Shown: positions 35,996-45,094 of the stretch, piece after piece
How positions within the stretch are numbered: the first letter of the stretch is position 1
Layout: each line of letters starts with the position of its first letter
Assembly (NCBI RefSeq): GCF_014290175.1
Contig: NZ_JACOOR010000002.1
Coordinates: 62,001-126,000 of the forward strand
DNA: 64,000 nucleotides
Reading direction: 5' to 3'
Origin: Anaerosacchariphilus hominis
Lineage (GTDB): Bacteria > Bacillota > Clostridia > Lachnospirales > Lachnospiraceae
Position numbers and translations under genes: made by a program
Notes under the pieces: model-generated
What the model saw: only the letters and a program-made list of their open reading frames with translations
Databases searched by the model: none
What the model was told of the DNA's origin: nothing

Positions 35996-37495
35996 ATGCA
36001 AAAAGAAAGTGTAATCAAGGTAGAACATATTACGAAAACGTTTGGTCTGACAAAAGCGCTGACGGATGTCTCTCTTGAGATTGGATATGGAGAGATTCGG
36101 GGACTGATTGGAGAAAATGGTTCGGGAAAATCCACGCTGGCATCCATGATCGTGGGAACCGGACATCCCGATTCGGGGGAAATGTGGTACAGGGGCGAGA
36201 AGCATAATCCGAAAAATATGCTGGAGTCTAAAGAGAAAAAAATCAATATTCTGATTCAGGAAAACGGCACCATCAATGGCCTGACCGTAGCCGAAAACAT
36301 GTTTTTGGGAAAAGAAAGTACCTTTTCCAAGTCAGGAAATGTGAATAAAAGGCGCTTGATTGAAGAGGGAAGCAAAGCGTTGGCGCGCATTGGCGCAGGA
36401 CACATCAATGCGGCGGACAGGATTGAAAAGCTTAGTTTTGAGGACAGAAAGCTGGTGGAAGTGGCAGTTGCCATGTATAACGAGCCGGAGGTTTTGTTTG
36501 TAGATGAAACGACCACTGCTCTGTCGCAAAAAGGGCGCGAGCTTATTTATAAGCTGATGGATGAGATGAGAGAGGCCGGAAAAACCATTGTGTTCATTTC
36601 CCATGATATGGCTGAATTAGAGAGGATGTGCGACAGCATCAGCGTCCTTCGGGACGGACATTTTGTCGGGACCCTGCAGAAAGAAGAAATTACACAGGAT
36701 ACATTGAAGCGCATGATGATTGGACGTGAATTGACGGGTGACTATTATCGCGGCGATTATGAGATGAGCTATCAGGAAGAGGTAGTTCTGGAGGTGGATA
36801 ACGTAACCTGGGGCGAAACAGTACAGGATATCAGTTTTCAGCTTCATAAAGGCGAAATACTTGGACTGGGAGGCTTGACCGAGTGTGGGATGCACGAGCT
36901 GTGTAAAATCATATTTGGCGCAATCAAACCGGATTCGGGAAGCGTACATCTGACGGATGGGACGAAAATCACCAGCCCTAGCTCAGCGATCAAAAGCAAG
37001 ATCGCATATATGCCAAAAGACAGAGATCTGGAGTCGCTGTTCCTGGCGACAAGCATCAAAGACAATATTGTAATGGCTTCTATGGATAAAATCAAAAAAG
37101 GCTTTTTCATTCCACCCAGAGCAGAAAAGGAACTGGCCGATGAACATGCGGGAAAGCTGGAAGTAAAAATGCAGAATACCTCCCAGTACGTCAGGGAACT
37201 GAGCGGCGGAAACAAGCAGAAGGTGGTCGTTGCAAAATGGATGGCAAATGGATCCGAGATTCTTCTTATGGATTGTCCTACAAGAGGTATTGATATTGGA
37301 GTAAAAGCAGCAATCTATCGGCTGATGGAACAGTTAAAGAAGGAAGGAAAATCCATCATTATGGTTTCGGAGGAAATGCCGGAGCTGCTTGGAATGTCAG
37401 ACCGTATCATTGTTATGAAGGATGGAAAGCAGACAGGTGAGTTTGAACGCAGTGAAGTATTAAGTGAACATGATCTGATTCATGCAATGCTGTAA
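35996..37495 (+). CDS. Sugar ABC transporter ATPase (RbsA-like, two domains)
   Basis: A 499-residue fused double ABC ATPase, as in ribose, galactose and xylose importers. The first domain has GENGSGKST as Walker A and LFVDETTTAL as Walker B. The second domain lacks a proper Walker A (GLGGLTECGMHELCKI instead), which is normal for RbsA-type proteins, and has LSGGNKQKVVVAKW as signature. It powers the two permeases at 37512 and 39673. It lies 18 bases after the isomerase gene. Confidence 0.93.
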   Translation: MQKESVIKVEHITKTFGLTKALTDVSLEIGYGEIRGLIGENGSGKSTLASMIVGTGHPDSGEMWYRGEKHNPKNMLESKEKKINILIQENGTINGLTVAENMFLGKESTFSKSGNVNKRRLIEEGSKALARIGAGHINAADRIEKLSFEDRKLVEVAVAMYNEPEVLFVDETTTALSQKGRELIYKLMDEMREAGKTIVFISHDMAELERMCDSISVLRDGHFVGTLQKEEITQDTLKRMMIGRELTGDYYRGDYEMSYQEEVVLEVDNVTWGETVQDISFQLHKGEILGLGGLTECGMHELCKIIFGAIKPDSGSVHLTDGTKITSPSSAIKSKIAYMPKDRDLESLFLATSIKDNIVMASMDKIKKGFFIPPRAEKELADEHAGKLEVKMQNTSQYVRELSGGNKQKVVVAKWMANGSEILLMDCPTRGIDIGVKAAIYRLMEQLKKEGKSIIMVSEEMPELLGMSDRIIVMKDGKQTGEFERSEVLSEHDLIHAML

Positions 37496-37511
37496 CGGAG
37501 GTGGGAGAAAC

Positions 37512-38444
37512 ATGAACGAAGAAAAAGTTATAAATAAAGTAAAAGAATCCATACCACTTCTGATGCTGTTGGGGCTGATTATCTTATTCGCTCTGACAAC
37601 AGAAGGAAGATTCTTTACAGCGTATAATTTAAAGGTTCTGCTGATTCAGTCCTCCCTTTACATCATAGGAGGAGTTGGAGCCACTTTTGTCATGGCGCAT
37701 GGAAATATGGATTTCTCCCTGGGAGGAATCGTGGCGATTGCTGCAGGTATTGGCTGTGTGGCAGGAAACGAGGTGACCTGGCTGACTCTGCCGATGTGTA
37801 TTCTTGCAGGAATCGTATGTAGCATTCTGGTGGGACTGATACATATCTATGCGAAGGTTCCTTGTTTTGTGGTTGGCTTTAGCTTTATGTTTGCAGGCAA
37901 AGGTTTTACAGCGGCCTTGACTTCAAAGGTTGCCAGATTTACACCGACGGCTTTGAGTAAATTAGATACCTTCGCTTTTTATCTGGTGATGTCCCTGATA
38001 GTGGTTGTGCTCGGAACTTTTCTGCTGAATTATACAAAAATTGGAAAGTTTAACAAAGCCATTGGATCCAATATGAATGCGGCACGTCTAAGCGGTATTG
38101 CTGTAAACAAATATAAATTGCTGGCGTTTTTAATTACAGGTATCACAGTGGGAATTACCTCTTTCGTGAATCTAATTCGTTCCGGCGGCTGTACCGCGCA
38201 GACCGGACAAAGCTACGAAACACAGGTCCTCCTGGCATTGGCTTTGGGCGGAATTTCCATGGCCGGCGGTTCCAGTGTGAAGATGCGTTCCATTGTTATC
38301 GGAGCTATTCTGTATATGATGCTGGATAACGGACTGCTGCTGATGGGAGTAAGCGCGAACTGGATTGATTTGATTCGGGGAGTCATTTTCATTTTAACCG
38401 TTTACATATCCTTCGATAAGAAATCTGTGGGATTTATAGCTTAA
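37512..38444 (+). CDS. Sugar ABC transporter permease (RbsC-like, 1)
   Basis: A 310-residue membrane permease of the ribose/xylose/galactoside type with about eight to ten hydrophobic helices. The conserved cytoplasmic EAA-like part is seen as GKFNKAIGSNMNAARLSGIAVNKYK. HGNMDFSLGGIVAIAAG is the usual early motif. I start at the ATG at 37512 because GGAGG lies about ten bases before it. It pairs with the second permease at 39673 as a heterodimer. Confidence 0.92.
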   Translation: MNEEKVINKVKESIPLLMLLGLIILFALTTEGRFFTAYNLKVLLIQSSLYIIGGVGATFVMAHGNMDFSLGGIVAIAAGIGCVAGNEVTWLTLPMCILAGIVCSILVGLIHIYAKVPCFVVGFSFMFAGKGFTAALTSKVARFTPTALSKLDTFAFYLVMSLIVVVLGTFLLNYTKIGKFNKAIGSNMNAARLSGIAVNKYKLLAFLITGITVGITSFVNLIRSGGCTAQTGQSYETQVLLALALGGISMAGGSSVKMRSIVIGAILYMMLDNGLLLMGVSANWIDLIRGVIFILTVYISFDKKSVGFIA

Positions 38445-38499
38445 AAGAATAAGAGCGGCAAGGGCTGTTTTTATAAAAATATAAAAAAGGAGAAGAAAA

Positions 38500-39654
38500 A
38501 TGAGAACAAAAAGAGTAATTGCGATGTTGTTGGCAGCGACCATGCTGACTGGCCTTCTGGCAGGGTGCGGCTCAAAGACTGAGACAAGTCAAGCAGAAAC
38601 AACAGAAGCGGCAGCGGAAACCTCGGAAGATAAGCTGAAAATCGGCGTTATCTTCTACAGCAAGGATGATGCACTGGGACAGAGTGTAGTCAGTGTCGTT
38701 GATTATGCAGCAGAAGTATTGGGCAATGTGGAGGTGGAATGGAATATCTGCGGCACAGAGCCGACAGACCAGATTGCAGCAGCAGAGAATCTGATTGCGG
38801 CAGGCTGTGACGGCATCATGTCGATTCCGATGTCTGATACGGTTTCCTATAAAACTGCGCAGGCATGTGAAAGCGCAGGCATAAAAGTGGCTTATTGCTT
38901 CCGCAACATCAATGACGAAGCAATGAGAGAAGAAGTAGAGGCTATGGAATGCTACGTGGGACAGTGTCAGGAGGATGAGGCTGGTACCGCTAAGGCAATG
39001 GTAGAGTATATGGTTGAACAGGGTTACGGCAAGTTTGGTATAGGTTATGTAAATCCCGCACACGCACTGATTCAGCGTAATGTTGGTGTTGATGAAGGTC
39101 TTGCGGAAACCGGCGCAGAAAAACTGGCTGAGTACACCATTCCGGATGCACTGGATCCCCAGCAGCATGTAAGTGCGATTAATAACTTTGCATCTGCTTA
39201 CCCGAATATGGATGCTGTTATTCTTACATCTACTAGCCAGGGCGGCGGCGAAGCTGTATACAATGCAGTTCTTTCTTCTGGCAAAGATATGAAGATTGCA
39301 GCATTTGATACCTTCGATGGTATGATGGATGGATTTGAAAAAGACGTTATTAAATGTATCGTAGGTGGAATGTATCCGGACGCACTCTTTACCTTTATGG
39401 CGCTTTACAATGCGGTAGATGGCAATCCACTGTCTGACGAGCCGATTCACCTTTCCCAAGGCTATCTGCTGATCAGAAATGCAGAAGAGTGTGAAGTGTA
39501 TGACACATACGTAGCAGATCCGGATTACCGTATTTACAATGAAGAAGCGATTAAGAGCATGGCAGTACGTTACAACGAAGAACTGACTTTGGAAAGCTTC
39601 CAGGCATTACAGGCAGATTTCTCCATGGACTATGTACTTTCCACCATCGAGTAA
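38500..39654 (+). CDS. Sugar ABC transporter substrate-binding lipoprotein
   Basis: A 384-residue periplasmic-binding-type lipoprotein anchored outside the membrane. The signal peptide ends in the lipobox LLAGC, with the lipidated cysteine at residue 23, followed by a Ser/Thr/Glu-rich linker. The mature part has the type-1 binding-protein fold (LKIGVIFYSKDDALGQSV, then AENLIAAGCDGIMSIPMSD). Such proteins bind ribose-like sugars, sugar alcohols or autoinducer-2. AAGGAG precedes the start. The ligand cannot be deduced. Confidence 0.92.
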   Translation: MRTKRVIAMLLAATMLTGLLAGCGSKTETSQAETTEAAAETSEDKLKIGVIFYSKDDALGQSVVSVVDYAAEVLGNVEVEWNICGTEPTDQIAAAENLIAAGCDGIMSIPMSDTVSYKTAQACESAGIKVAYCFRNINDEAMREEVEAMECYVGQCQEDEAGTAKAMVEYMVEQGYGKFGIGYVNPAHALIQRNVGVDEGLAETGAEKLAEYTIPDALDPQQHVSAINNFASAYPNMDAVILTSTSQGGGEAVYNAVLSSGKDMKIAAFDTFDGMMDGFEKDVIKCIVGGMYPDALFTFMALYNAVDGNPLSDEPIHLSQGYLLIRNAEECEVYDTYVADPDYRIYNEEAIKSMAVRYNEELTLESFQALQADFSMDYVLSTIE

Positions 39655-39672
39655 TCAGGAAGACGAGAGGAC

Positions 39673-40665
39673 ATGAATATGCAGAGCAGCAAAAGTAAAT
39701 TAGTAAGAAATGGAATTATCGTGCTATTAATACCTTCAGTAATCTTTCTGGTACTGCTGCTTGCGTATCCGCAAAATATTTCGTTGGCAAATATACCGCT
39801 GATTCTTTCACAGGCCATCGCTCCGGCGATCCTGGCCTGGGGGGTCAGCTTCTGCCTGATAAGCGGCAACTGGGACTTTTCTATAGGAGCGGCTCAGTTG
39901 ATGGCGGCGATTATTGGCGGACGCATAGCGCTTCAGCTGGATATCGGCTTTGCGGGGGTGGCGGTTTTTGCGATTTTAGCAGGCTTCTGTTGTGGTCTGA
40001 TCACGGCCTTGGTATTTTATGTTTTGCGTATACCGACGATTATCGTTACGGTGGGCATGATGCTGATATATGAAAGCCTGAGCGGTGTGTTTTTTGATGG
40101 TTTTGGCGTAAGTATGCCGCCAGGGTATCTTGTTGTTTCAAAATTCCCTAACAACTTTATTGTTTTAGCAATTGTGTTTGCCGTATCTTACTATCTGCAC
40201 AATTTCAGAAAGATTGGCTATCATGTGCGGGCAGTTGGAAACAACGCAGTTGTAGCGAGCTTAAGCGGAATCGATGTATATAAGATAAAGGCAACGGCGC
40301 TTGTTCTGGCAAGTACCTATGCAGGCATTTATGCCATGTATTCGCTGGGGCTTTCCGGTACACAGAAGGCGGCCAGCAACATGCAGACATCCTCTCTTGT
40401 GTTCGATTCCATGATGTGCGTATTTCTTGGTATGGCGCTGCAGCGTCTGTGCAATCTGGTGATTGGAATTTATATTGGAAGTGTTACCATGCAGCTCATC
40501 AGACTGACGCTTCTGGTATTTGGTTTCCCGAGTCAGTATAACCAGATTATCATCGCAGTATTTGTACTGGTATTTATGGCAATTTCCTATAATGGAGAGG
40601 GTGTACGAAGGCTGTTTGAGTGGTTTTCGGCGCTAAAGCAGAATGAAAAAGTGACAGCAGAATAA
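39673..40665 (+). CDS. Sugar ABC transporter permease (RbsC-like, 2)
   Basis: A 330-residue permease homologous to that at 37512. The motif SGNWDFSIGAAQLMAAIIGG and the cytoplasmic KIGYHVRAVGNNAVVASLSGIDVYKIK are evident, with about nine hydrophobic helices. The start may be at 39673 or at the ATG two codons later (39679), since the AGAGG site suits the second slightly better. Two different permeases in one operon point to a heterodimeric importer. Confidence 0.92.
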   Translation: MNMQSSKSKLVRNGIIVLLIPSVIFLVLLLAYPQNISLANIPLILSQAIAPAILAWGVSFCLISGNWDFSIGAAQLMAAIIGGRIALQLDIGFAGVAVFAILAGFCCGLITALVFYVLRIPTIIVTVGMMLIYESLSGVFFDGFGVSMPPGYLVVSKFPNNFIVLAIVFAVSYYLHNFRKIGYHVRAVGNNAVVASLSGIDVYKIKATALVLASTYAGIYAMYSLGLSGTQKAASNMQTSSLVFDSMMCVFLGMALQRLCNLVIGIYIGSVTMQLIRLTLLVFGFPSQYNQIIIAVFVLVFMAISYNGEGVRRLFEWFSALKQNEKVTAE

Positions 40666-40691
40666 ATTTTATAGACGAAAAGGAAATGCAT

Positions 40692-41819
40692 ATGGCTGAT
40701 ACATATAAAAGATTAATCCTGGAAGGAATCGGCGGACCCTGGAGAATGGATGAAGCAGAGATCCCGACGCCAGGTGTGGGACAGATTCTTGTAAAAATGA
40801 AAGTATCCTCTATTTGCAATCAGACCGATTTGAATACGATTCGGGGATATCATCCGCCCCATGATTATCAGATTCAGATGATGGTACCTCACGACATGCG
40901 TAAATACAGAGGAGCAGTACCGGATGAGCTTTCGGATGTATATCCGTCCAGAGACTATCCCTTTAATCCTTATCCGACCACGATGGGACATGAAGGAATG
41001 GGAGAAATCGTTGCAATTGGCCCTATGCCGGAGCCGGTACAGAAATTTGCGCATCCCCATGGACGTTTGATGGATTTGACGCCGACCTTTAAGGTTGGAG
41101 ACCGGGTTGGATTGACAGGAACCATCGGTGGCTTTGGAGAGTATGTGCTTACGGTTCCGGAAGAATGTGTGCTGATTCCGGATACATTGACAGATGAACA
41201 GGCAAGTCTGACAGAGCCGGTCATGGTAGTAAGCGGTGTGATCAAGCAGTGCGTGAGACAGGATGATGATGTGTTAATCCTGGGGCAGGGAGCCCTTGGC
41301 CTGATCGCAACACAGCTGGCTAAATTATATGGCGCCAGAAGAATTATTACGACAGAACCAGTGGCGTTTAAACGCGAGTTATCTAAAAAATTTGGAGCAG
41401 ACATTGTTCTGGATCCGAATGAAACGAATATTGTTCATGCAATCGAAGAAATTACAAACGGAAGAGGCATGCCTGTCATCATTGAGTGTGCAGGTGTACC
41501 GGATACCATTCGAATGATTCCCTATCTCGCAGAGTACCAGTGCCGCGTGGGTCAGATTGGGGCATGCTGCGAGCCTGTATTGACAGACTGGAGTTATATT
41601 CATTTTAAAGGAATGAGAATCACCTGTCAGATGCAGGGAAATCTGGTGGGAACTACACCGGGACACTCTGGGAAACGGGCAGTGAAGCTCATGGAGAGAA
41701 TGGATCTGGACAGCCTGATTACGCACCGTTTGGATTTTACAGTAGAAGCAACGGAGCAGATTTTTAAAGAGATTGAAGAAAAAGCAGATGTAATTAAAGC
41801 GATTTACACGTTTAAATAA
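40692..41819 (+). CDS. Medium-chain zinc-type alcohol dehydrogenase (atypical, paralogue 2)
   Basis: A 375-residue MDR dehydrogenase related to those at 32504 and 41878. It has SSICNQTD at the catalytic cysteine, TTMGHEGMGEIV, and the nucleotide-binding ILGQGALGL. Like its paralogues it has the long YHPPHDYQ-type insert before the GHE motif, plus a second insert (MPEPVQKFAHPHGR) before the VGDRV turn. The ATG at 40692 is eight bases from AAGGA and preferred over 40686. Probably oxidises a sugar or sugar alcohol brought in by the ABC importer. Confidence 0.85.
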   Translation: MADTYKRLILEGIGGPWRMDEAEIPTPGVGQILVKMKVSSICNQTDLNTIRGYHPPHDYQIQMMVPHDMRKYRGAVPDELSDVYPSRDYPFNPYPTTMGHEGMGEIVAIGPMPEPVQKFAHPHGRLMDLTPTFKVGDRVGLTGTIGGFGEYVLTVPEECVLIPDTLTDEQASLTEPVMVVSGVIKQCVRQDDDVLILGQGALGLIATQLAKLYGARRIITTEPVAFKRELSKKFGADIVLDPNETNIVHAIEEITNGRGMPVIIECAGVPDTIRMIPYLAEYQCRVGQIGACCEPVLTDWSYIHFKGMRITCQMQGNLVGTTPGHSGKRAVKLMERMDLDSLITHRLDFTVEATEQIFKEIEEKADVIKAIYTFK

Positions 41820-41877
41820 GAACAAATTCCGAAAAGCTTTTTCGGAACAAAAAAGGATTGAGGAAGGAGGCGTCTGA

Positions 41878-43017
41878 ATGGCAGGAACCTTTAAACAGCT
41901 GGTGCTTACCGGGAAAGGCGGACCCTGGGAGCTTGTGGAACGTGAGATTCCGACCCCGGGACCGGGCGAAATTCTGGTAGAGATGAAAGCATCAACGATT
42001 TGCAATCAGACCGATTTGAATACAATACTGGCAAAGCATCCGCCTCACGACCATCAGATTACGCTGATGTATCCCCACGACTTTCGGATCTGGGATAAAA
42101 GGGATCCGGATCCGCTGGCGAAGTATTATCCAAAGCGAAAATATGCGAGAGAACCCTATCCTACTACGATGGGACATGAAGGGATGGGAATTGTCAGGGC
42201 CATAGGGCTTATGCCGGAGGAAAGCCCCTACCGGACTTTGATGGACGAAGGACTTCAGCGGAGAGAAGCCATACGGGTCGGCGATCGGGTCGCAATGGCG
42301 GCGACGATTGGAGGCTACGGCGAATATGTGATTACGAGGCCGGAGGAATGTCTCAAGGTGCCGGACTCTCTGTCGGATGAAGAGGCCTCCCTCTTCGAAC
42401 CCTGCGCAGTGGTACACAGTGTTATCAAGCAGATTGTGAAGCCTCTGGACGATGTGCTGATTCTCGGACAGGGTTCACTGGGACTTCTGGCAACTCAGAT
42501 GGCCAGAATCTATGGAGCAAAACGGATTATTACCACAGAGCCAAGCGCATATAAAAGGGAGCTTTCTAGAAAATTTGGCGCAGACATCGTTCTCAATCCG
42601 GATGAAGTCAATATTGTACATGCGATCGAAGAGATCACAGACGGAATGGGAATGCCCGTGATTATCGAGTGCGCCGGGGAACCGGAAACGATTCAGCCGA
42701 TTCCCTATCTGGCAAGGACCGGCTGCCGGGTGGGCCAGATAGGAGCGTGCTGTGATCCGGTACTGATTGACTGGTCTTACATCCATTTTAAGGCAATGAA
42801 AATTACCTGTCCGATGCAGGACAGTATTTTAGGCAAATCCTTAAATGTTGGTTATCAGGCGACGATGGATTTGATGGCATCCGGGAAAATGGATTTGAAG
42901 AGCTTGATTACGCACAGGTTATCCCTGACAATAGAAGATACGGATGAGATTTTCCGCAAAATCGAAGCAAGGGAAGATGTAGTCAAAGCAGTATATGTTT
43001 TAAACCAGGAGAAATAA
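41878..43017 (+). CDS. Medium-chain zinc-type alcohol dehydrogenase (atypical, paralogue 3)
   Basis: A 379-residue MDR dehydrogenase, closest to the protein at 40692: both share TICNQTDLNTI-type and GADIVL(N/D)P(D/N)E blocks almost unchanged and a similar C-terminal half (QIGACC(D/E)PVL.DWSYIHFK). The pair therefore arose by duplication, while 32504 is more distant. TTMGHEGMGIV and VLILGQGSLGL are the zinc and NAD motifs. It starts after GAAGGAGG. Two near-tandem copies may form a heteromer or handle two steps or stereoisomers. Confidence 0.85.
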   Translation: MAGTFKQLVLTGKGGPWELVEREIPTPGPGEILVEMKASTICNQTDLNTILAKHPPHDHQITLMYPHDFRIWDKRDPDPLAKYYPKRKYAREPYPTTMGHEGMGIVRAIGLMPEESPYRTLMDEGLQRREAIRVGDRVAMAATIGGYGEYVITRPEECLKVPDSLSDEEASLFEPCAVVHSVIKQIVKPLDDVLILGQGSLGLLATQMARIYGAKRIITTEPSAYKRELSRKFGADIVLNPDEVNIVHAIEEITDGMGMPVIIECAGEPETIQPIPYLARTGCRVGQIGACCDPVLIDWSYIHFKAMKITCPMQDSILGKSLNVGYQATMDLMASGKMDLKSLITHRLSLTIEDTDEIFRKIEAREDVVKAVYVLNQEK

Positions 43018-43035
43018 CGAAAAAGGGGGTATAGT

Positions 43036-43947
43036 ATGAAATTAGGATTCTTAAGTGCAATTATGCCGGAGCTGTCTTTTGAAGAAGTGATCGACTTTGC
43101 ATCGGAAAATGGATTTGAGTGTGTAGAGTTGGCATGCTGGCCAAAAGGCAAGTCAGAAAGACGCTACGCTGGCGTTACCCACATCGATATGGCGGAGCTG
43201 GATGATGAAAAGGCTGCGTACATCAAAAAGTATCTGCATGATAAAAACGTTGAGATAAGCGGTATCGGTTATTATCCCAATCCCCTTGCTGCTGACAAAG
43301 AAGCAAGAAAAGTGGCGATTGAGCATATCAAAGAATGTATTCTGGGCGCAAAGAAGCTTGGGGTAGGTGTGGTAAATACTTTTATCGGAAAGAACAGACT
43401 GGAAACTGCAGAGAAGAACTGGGAGGAGTTTTTGGAAATATGGCCTGAAATTATAAAATTTGCGGAAGAACAGGGGATTAAAATCGGAATCGAAAACTGC
43501 CCGATGTATTTTAAGACCGAATGGCCGCAGGGTGACAACCTGGCCGGAAATCCTCAGTTCTGGAGACAGATGTTCCAGGCAATCGAAAGTAATAATTTCG
43601 GATTAAATTACGATCCGTCTCATCTGGTATGGCAGCAGATGGATTATATAAAACCGATTTATGATTTCAAGGATAAGCTGTTCCATTTCCATATCAAGGA
43701 CGCAAAGTTCTATCCGGATAAATACAACGAGGTTGGTATTTTTGCGCCGCCGCTGGATTACCATACGCCGAAGCTTCCGGGACTCGGCGATATTGAATGG
43801 GGCAAGGTGATCAGCGCGCTGAATGATGTCGGTTATACAGGACCGGCAGTCATCGAAATCGAAGACAGGGCATACGAAGGCTCCATGGAAGCCAGAAAAG
43901 CGTCGATTCTTCTGTCCAGGGATTTTATGAAGCAGTATATCCGCTGA
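43036..43947 (+). CDS. TIM-barrel sugar isomerase/epimerase, second
   Basis: A 303-residue AP-endonuclease-2-type TIM barrel. Metal-site motifs are GIENCPMYF, NYDPSHLVWQQ, FHFHIKDAKFY and the C-terminal PAVIEIEDRAYEG. It differs strongly from the isomerase at 35186 and is longer. It starts after AAAGGGGG and is followed by the PfkB kinase gene 16 bases later. Probable role: isomerisation of the oxidised sugar before phosphorylation; this is inferred from gene order only. Confidence 0.85.
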   Translation: MKLGFLSAIMPELSFEEVIDFASENGFECVELACWPKGKSERRYAGVTHIDMAELDDEKAAYIKKYLHDKNVEISGIGYYPNPLAADKEARKVAIEHIKECILGAKKLGVGVVNTFIGKNRLETAEKNWEEFLEIWPEIIKFAEEQGIKIGIENCPMYFKTEWPQGDNLAGNPQFWRQMFQAIESNNFGLNYDPSHLVWQQMDYIKPIYDFKDKLFHFHIKDAKFYPDKYNEVGIFAPPLDYHTPKLPGLGDIEWGKVISALNDVGYTGPAVIEIEDRAYEGSMEARKASILLSRDFMKQYIR

Positions 43948-43963
43948 AAAGGTGGTAAGTAAG

Positions 43964-45085
43964 ATGAGAAAACAGAAGTTGTTTGATGTGGTTCTGCAGA
44001 AAATGGAGACAGGTGATCCCAAAAGTGTCCGGGCTGTCATAGGTTTTGACGGGTTTGTCGATGAAGTTGTATATCCGGTGGATAAACGGTATGATGCAGA
44101 CCGGTTTGACAGAATCAAATATCTGGCGGATTACGGTAAAAAGATTTGTGACAGCGCAGGACTTAGTATGAACGTTGAAATGTTGCCAGTACAGGAAAAG
44201 CTGGGCGGAAACGGGCCGATTTTTGCCAACTCACTGGCAAAACATGGGTTTGATGTGACGTATATAGGAGCGCTTGGCAAAGAAAGTGTTCATCCTGTGT
44301 TTTATGAGTTCGGTCAAAATGCGCATCTGATTTCTATCAGCGATCCCGGCCATACAGACGCGATTGAATTTTTGGATGGAAAGATTATCAGCTGTAAACT
44401 GGAACCGCTCAAAGAGGTGAACTGGAAAAATTTTCAGGAAAAAGTAGGAGCAGAGGTTTTTGCAGAGCTGTTGGATCGTGCAGATTTTATTGGATTTGAA
44501 AACTGGACGCTTGTGGTGAATACTACAGAGGTCTGGAAGGGCATCATTCAGTATGTACTGCCGATCTTAAAACATACAGAGCGGAAAAAGCTGTTTATTG
44601 ATTTGGCAGATCCGGAAAAACGCACGAAAGAAGATATTTTGGAAGCCATCAGGTGTCTGGAGGAATTTGAGAAAAGCTTTGAAGTGATTCTGGGACTGAA
44701 TGAGAAAGAGTCGTACGAAATAGCGGCCTTATATGGCTATGAAAAGGAGTCCTTTGAAAGTGTTCTGGATGTGGCAAGGCTGCTGAAAGAGAAAATTCAG
44801 ATTTCTACAATTGTAGTCCATCCTGTAAAAACAGCATGTGCGGCCGGAGCGGATGGAGCATATCAGGTAGAAGGACCTTACTGCCAGGAACCCAGACTGA
44901 CAACCGGAGCCGGCGACAATTTTAACGCTGGTTTTGTGCTGGGGCAGATGCTGGGCTGTACGCTGGAAGAATCCCTGTTGGTTGGGGTGGCAAATTCCGG
45001 ATTTTACGTAAGAAACGCCAGAAGTGCCAATTATGAAGAACTGCAGAAATTTATAATGGATTGGAACAAAAATGTTCTGGATTAG
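43964..45085 (+). CDS. PfkB family carbohydrate kinase
   Basis: A 373-residue ribokinase-type sugar kinase. LGGNGPIFANSLAKHG (residues about 81-96) belongs to the sugar site, and TTGAGDNFNAGFVLG holds the catalytic aspartate and the anion hole. It would phosphorylate the product of the upstream enzymes. The ATG at 43964 has AAGGTGG eight bases upstream and is preferred over the GTG at 43952. It is somewhat longer than ribokinase, with an extended N-terminus. Confidence 0.9.
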   Translation: MRKQKLFDVVLQKMETGDPKSVRAVIGFDGFVDEVVYPVDKRYDADRFDRIKYLADYGKKICDSAGLSMNVEMLPVQEKLGGNGPIFANSLAKHGFDVTYIGALGKESVHPVFYEFGQNAHLISISDPGHTDAIEFLDGKIISCKLEPLKEVNWKNFQEKVGAEVFAELLDRADFIGFENWTLVVNTTEVWKGIIQYVLPILKHTERKKLFIDLADPEKRTKEDILEAIRCLEEFEKSFEVILGLNEKESYEIAALYGYEKESFESVLDVARLLKEKIQISTIVVHPVKTACAAGADGAYQVEGPYCQEPRLTTGAGDNFNAGFVLGQMLGCTLEESLLVGVANSGFYVRNARSANYEELQKFIMDWNKNVLD

Positions 45086-45094
45086 GAGAAGTCT

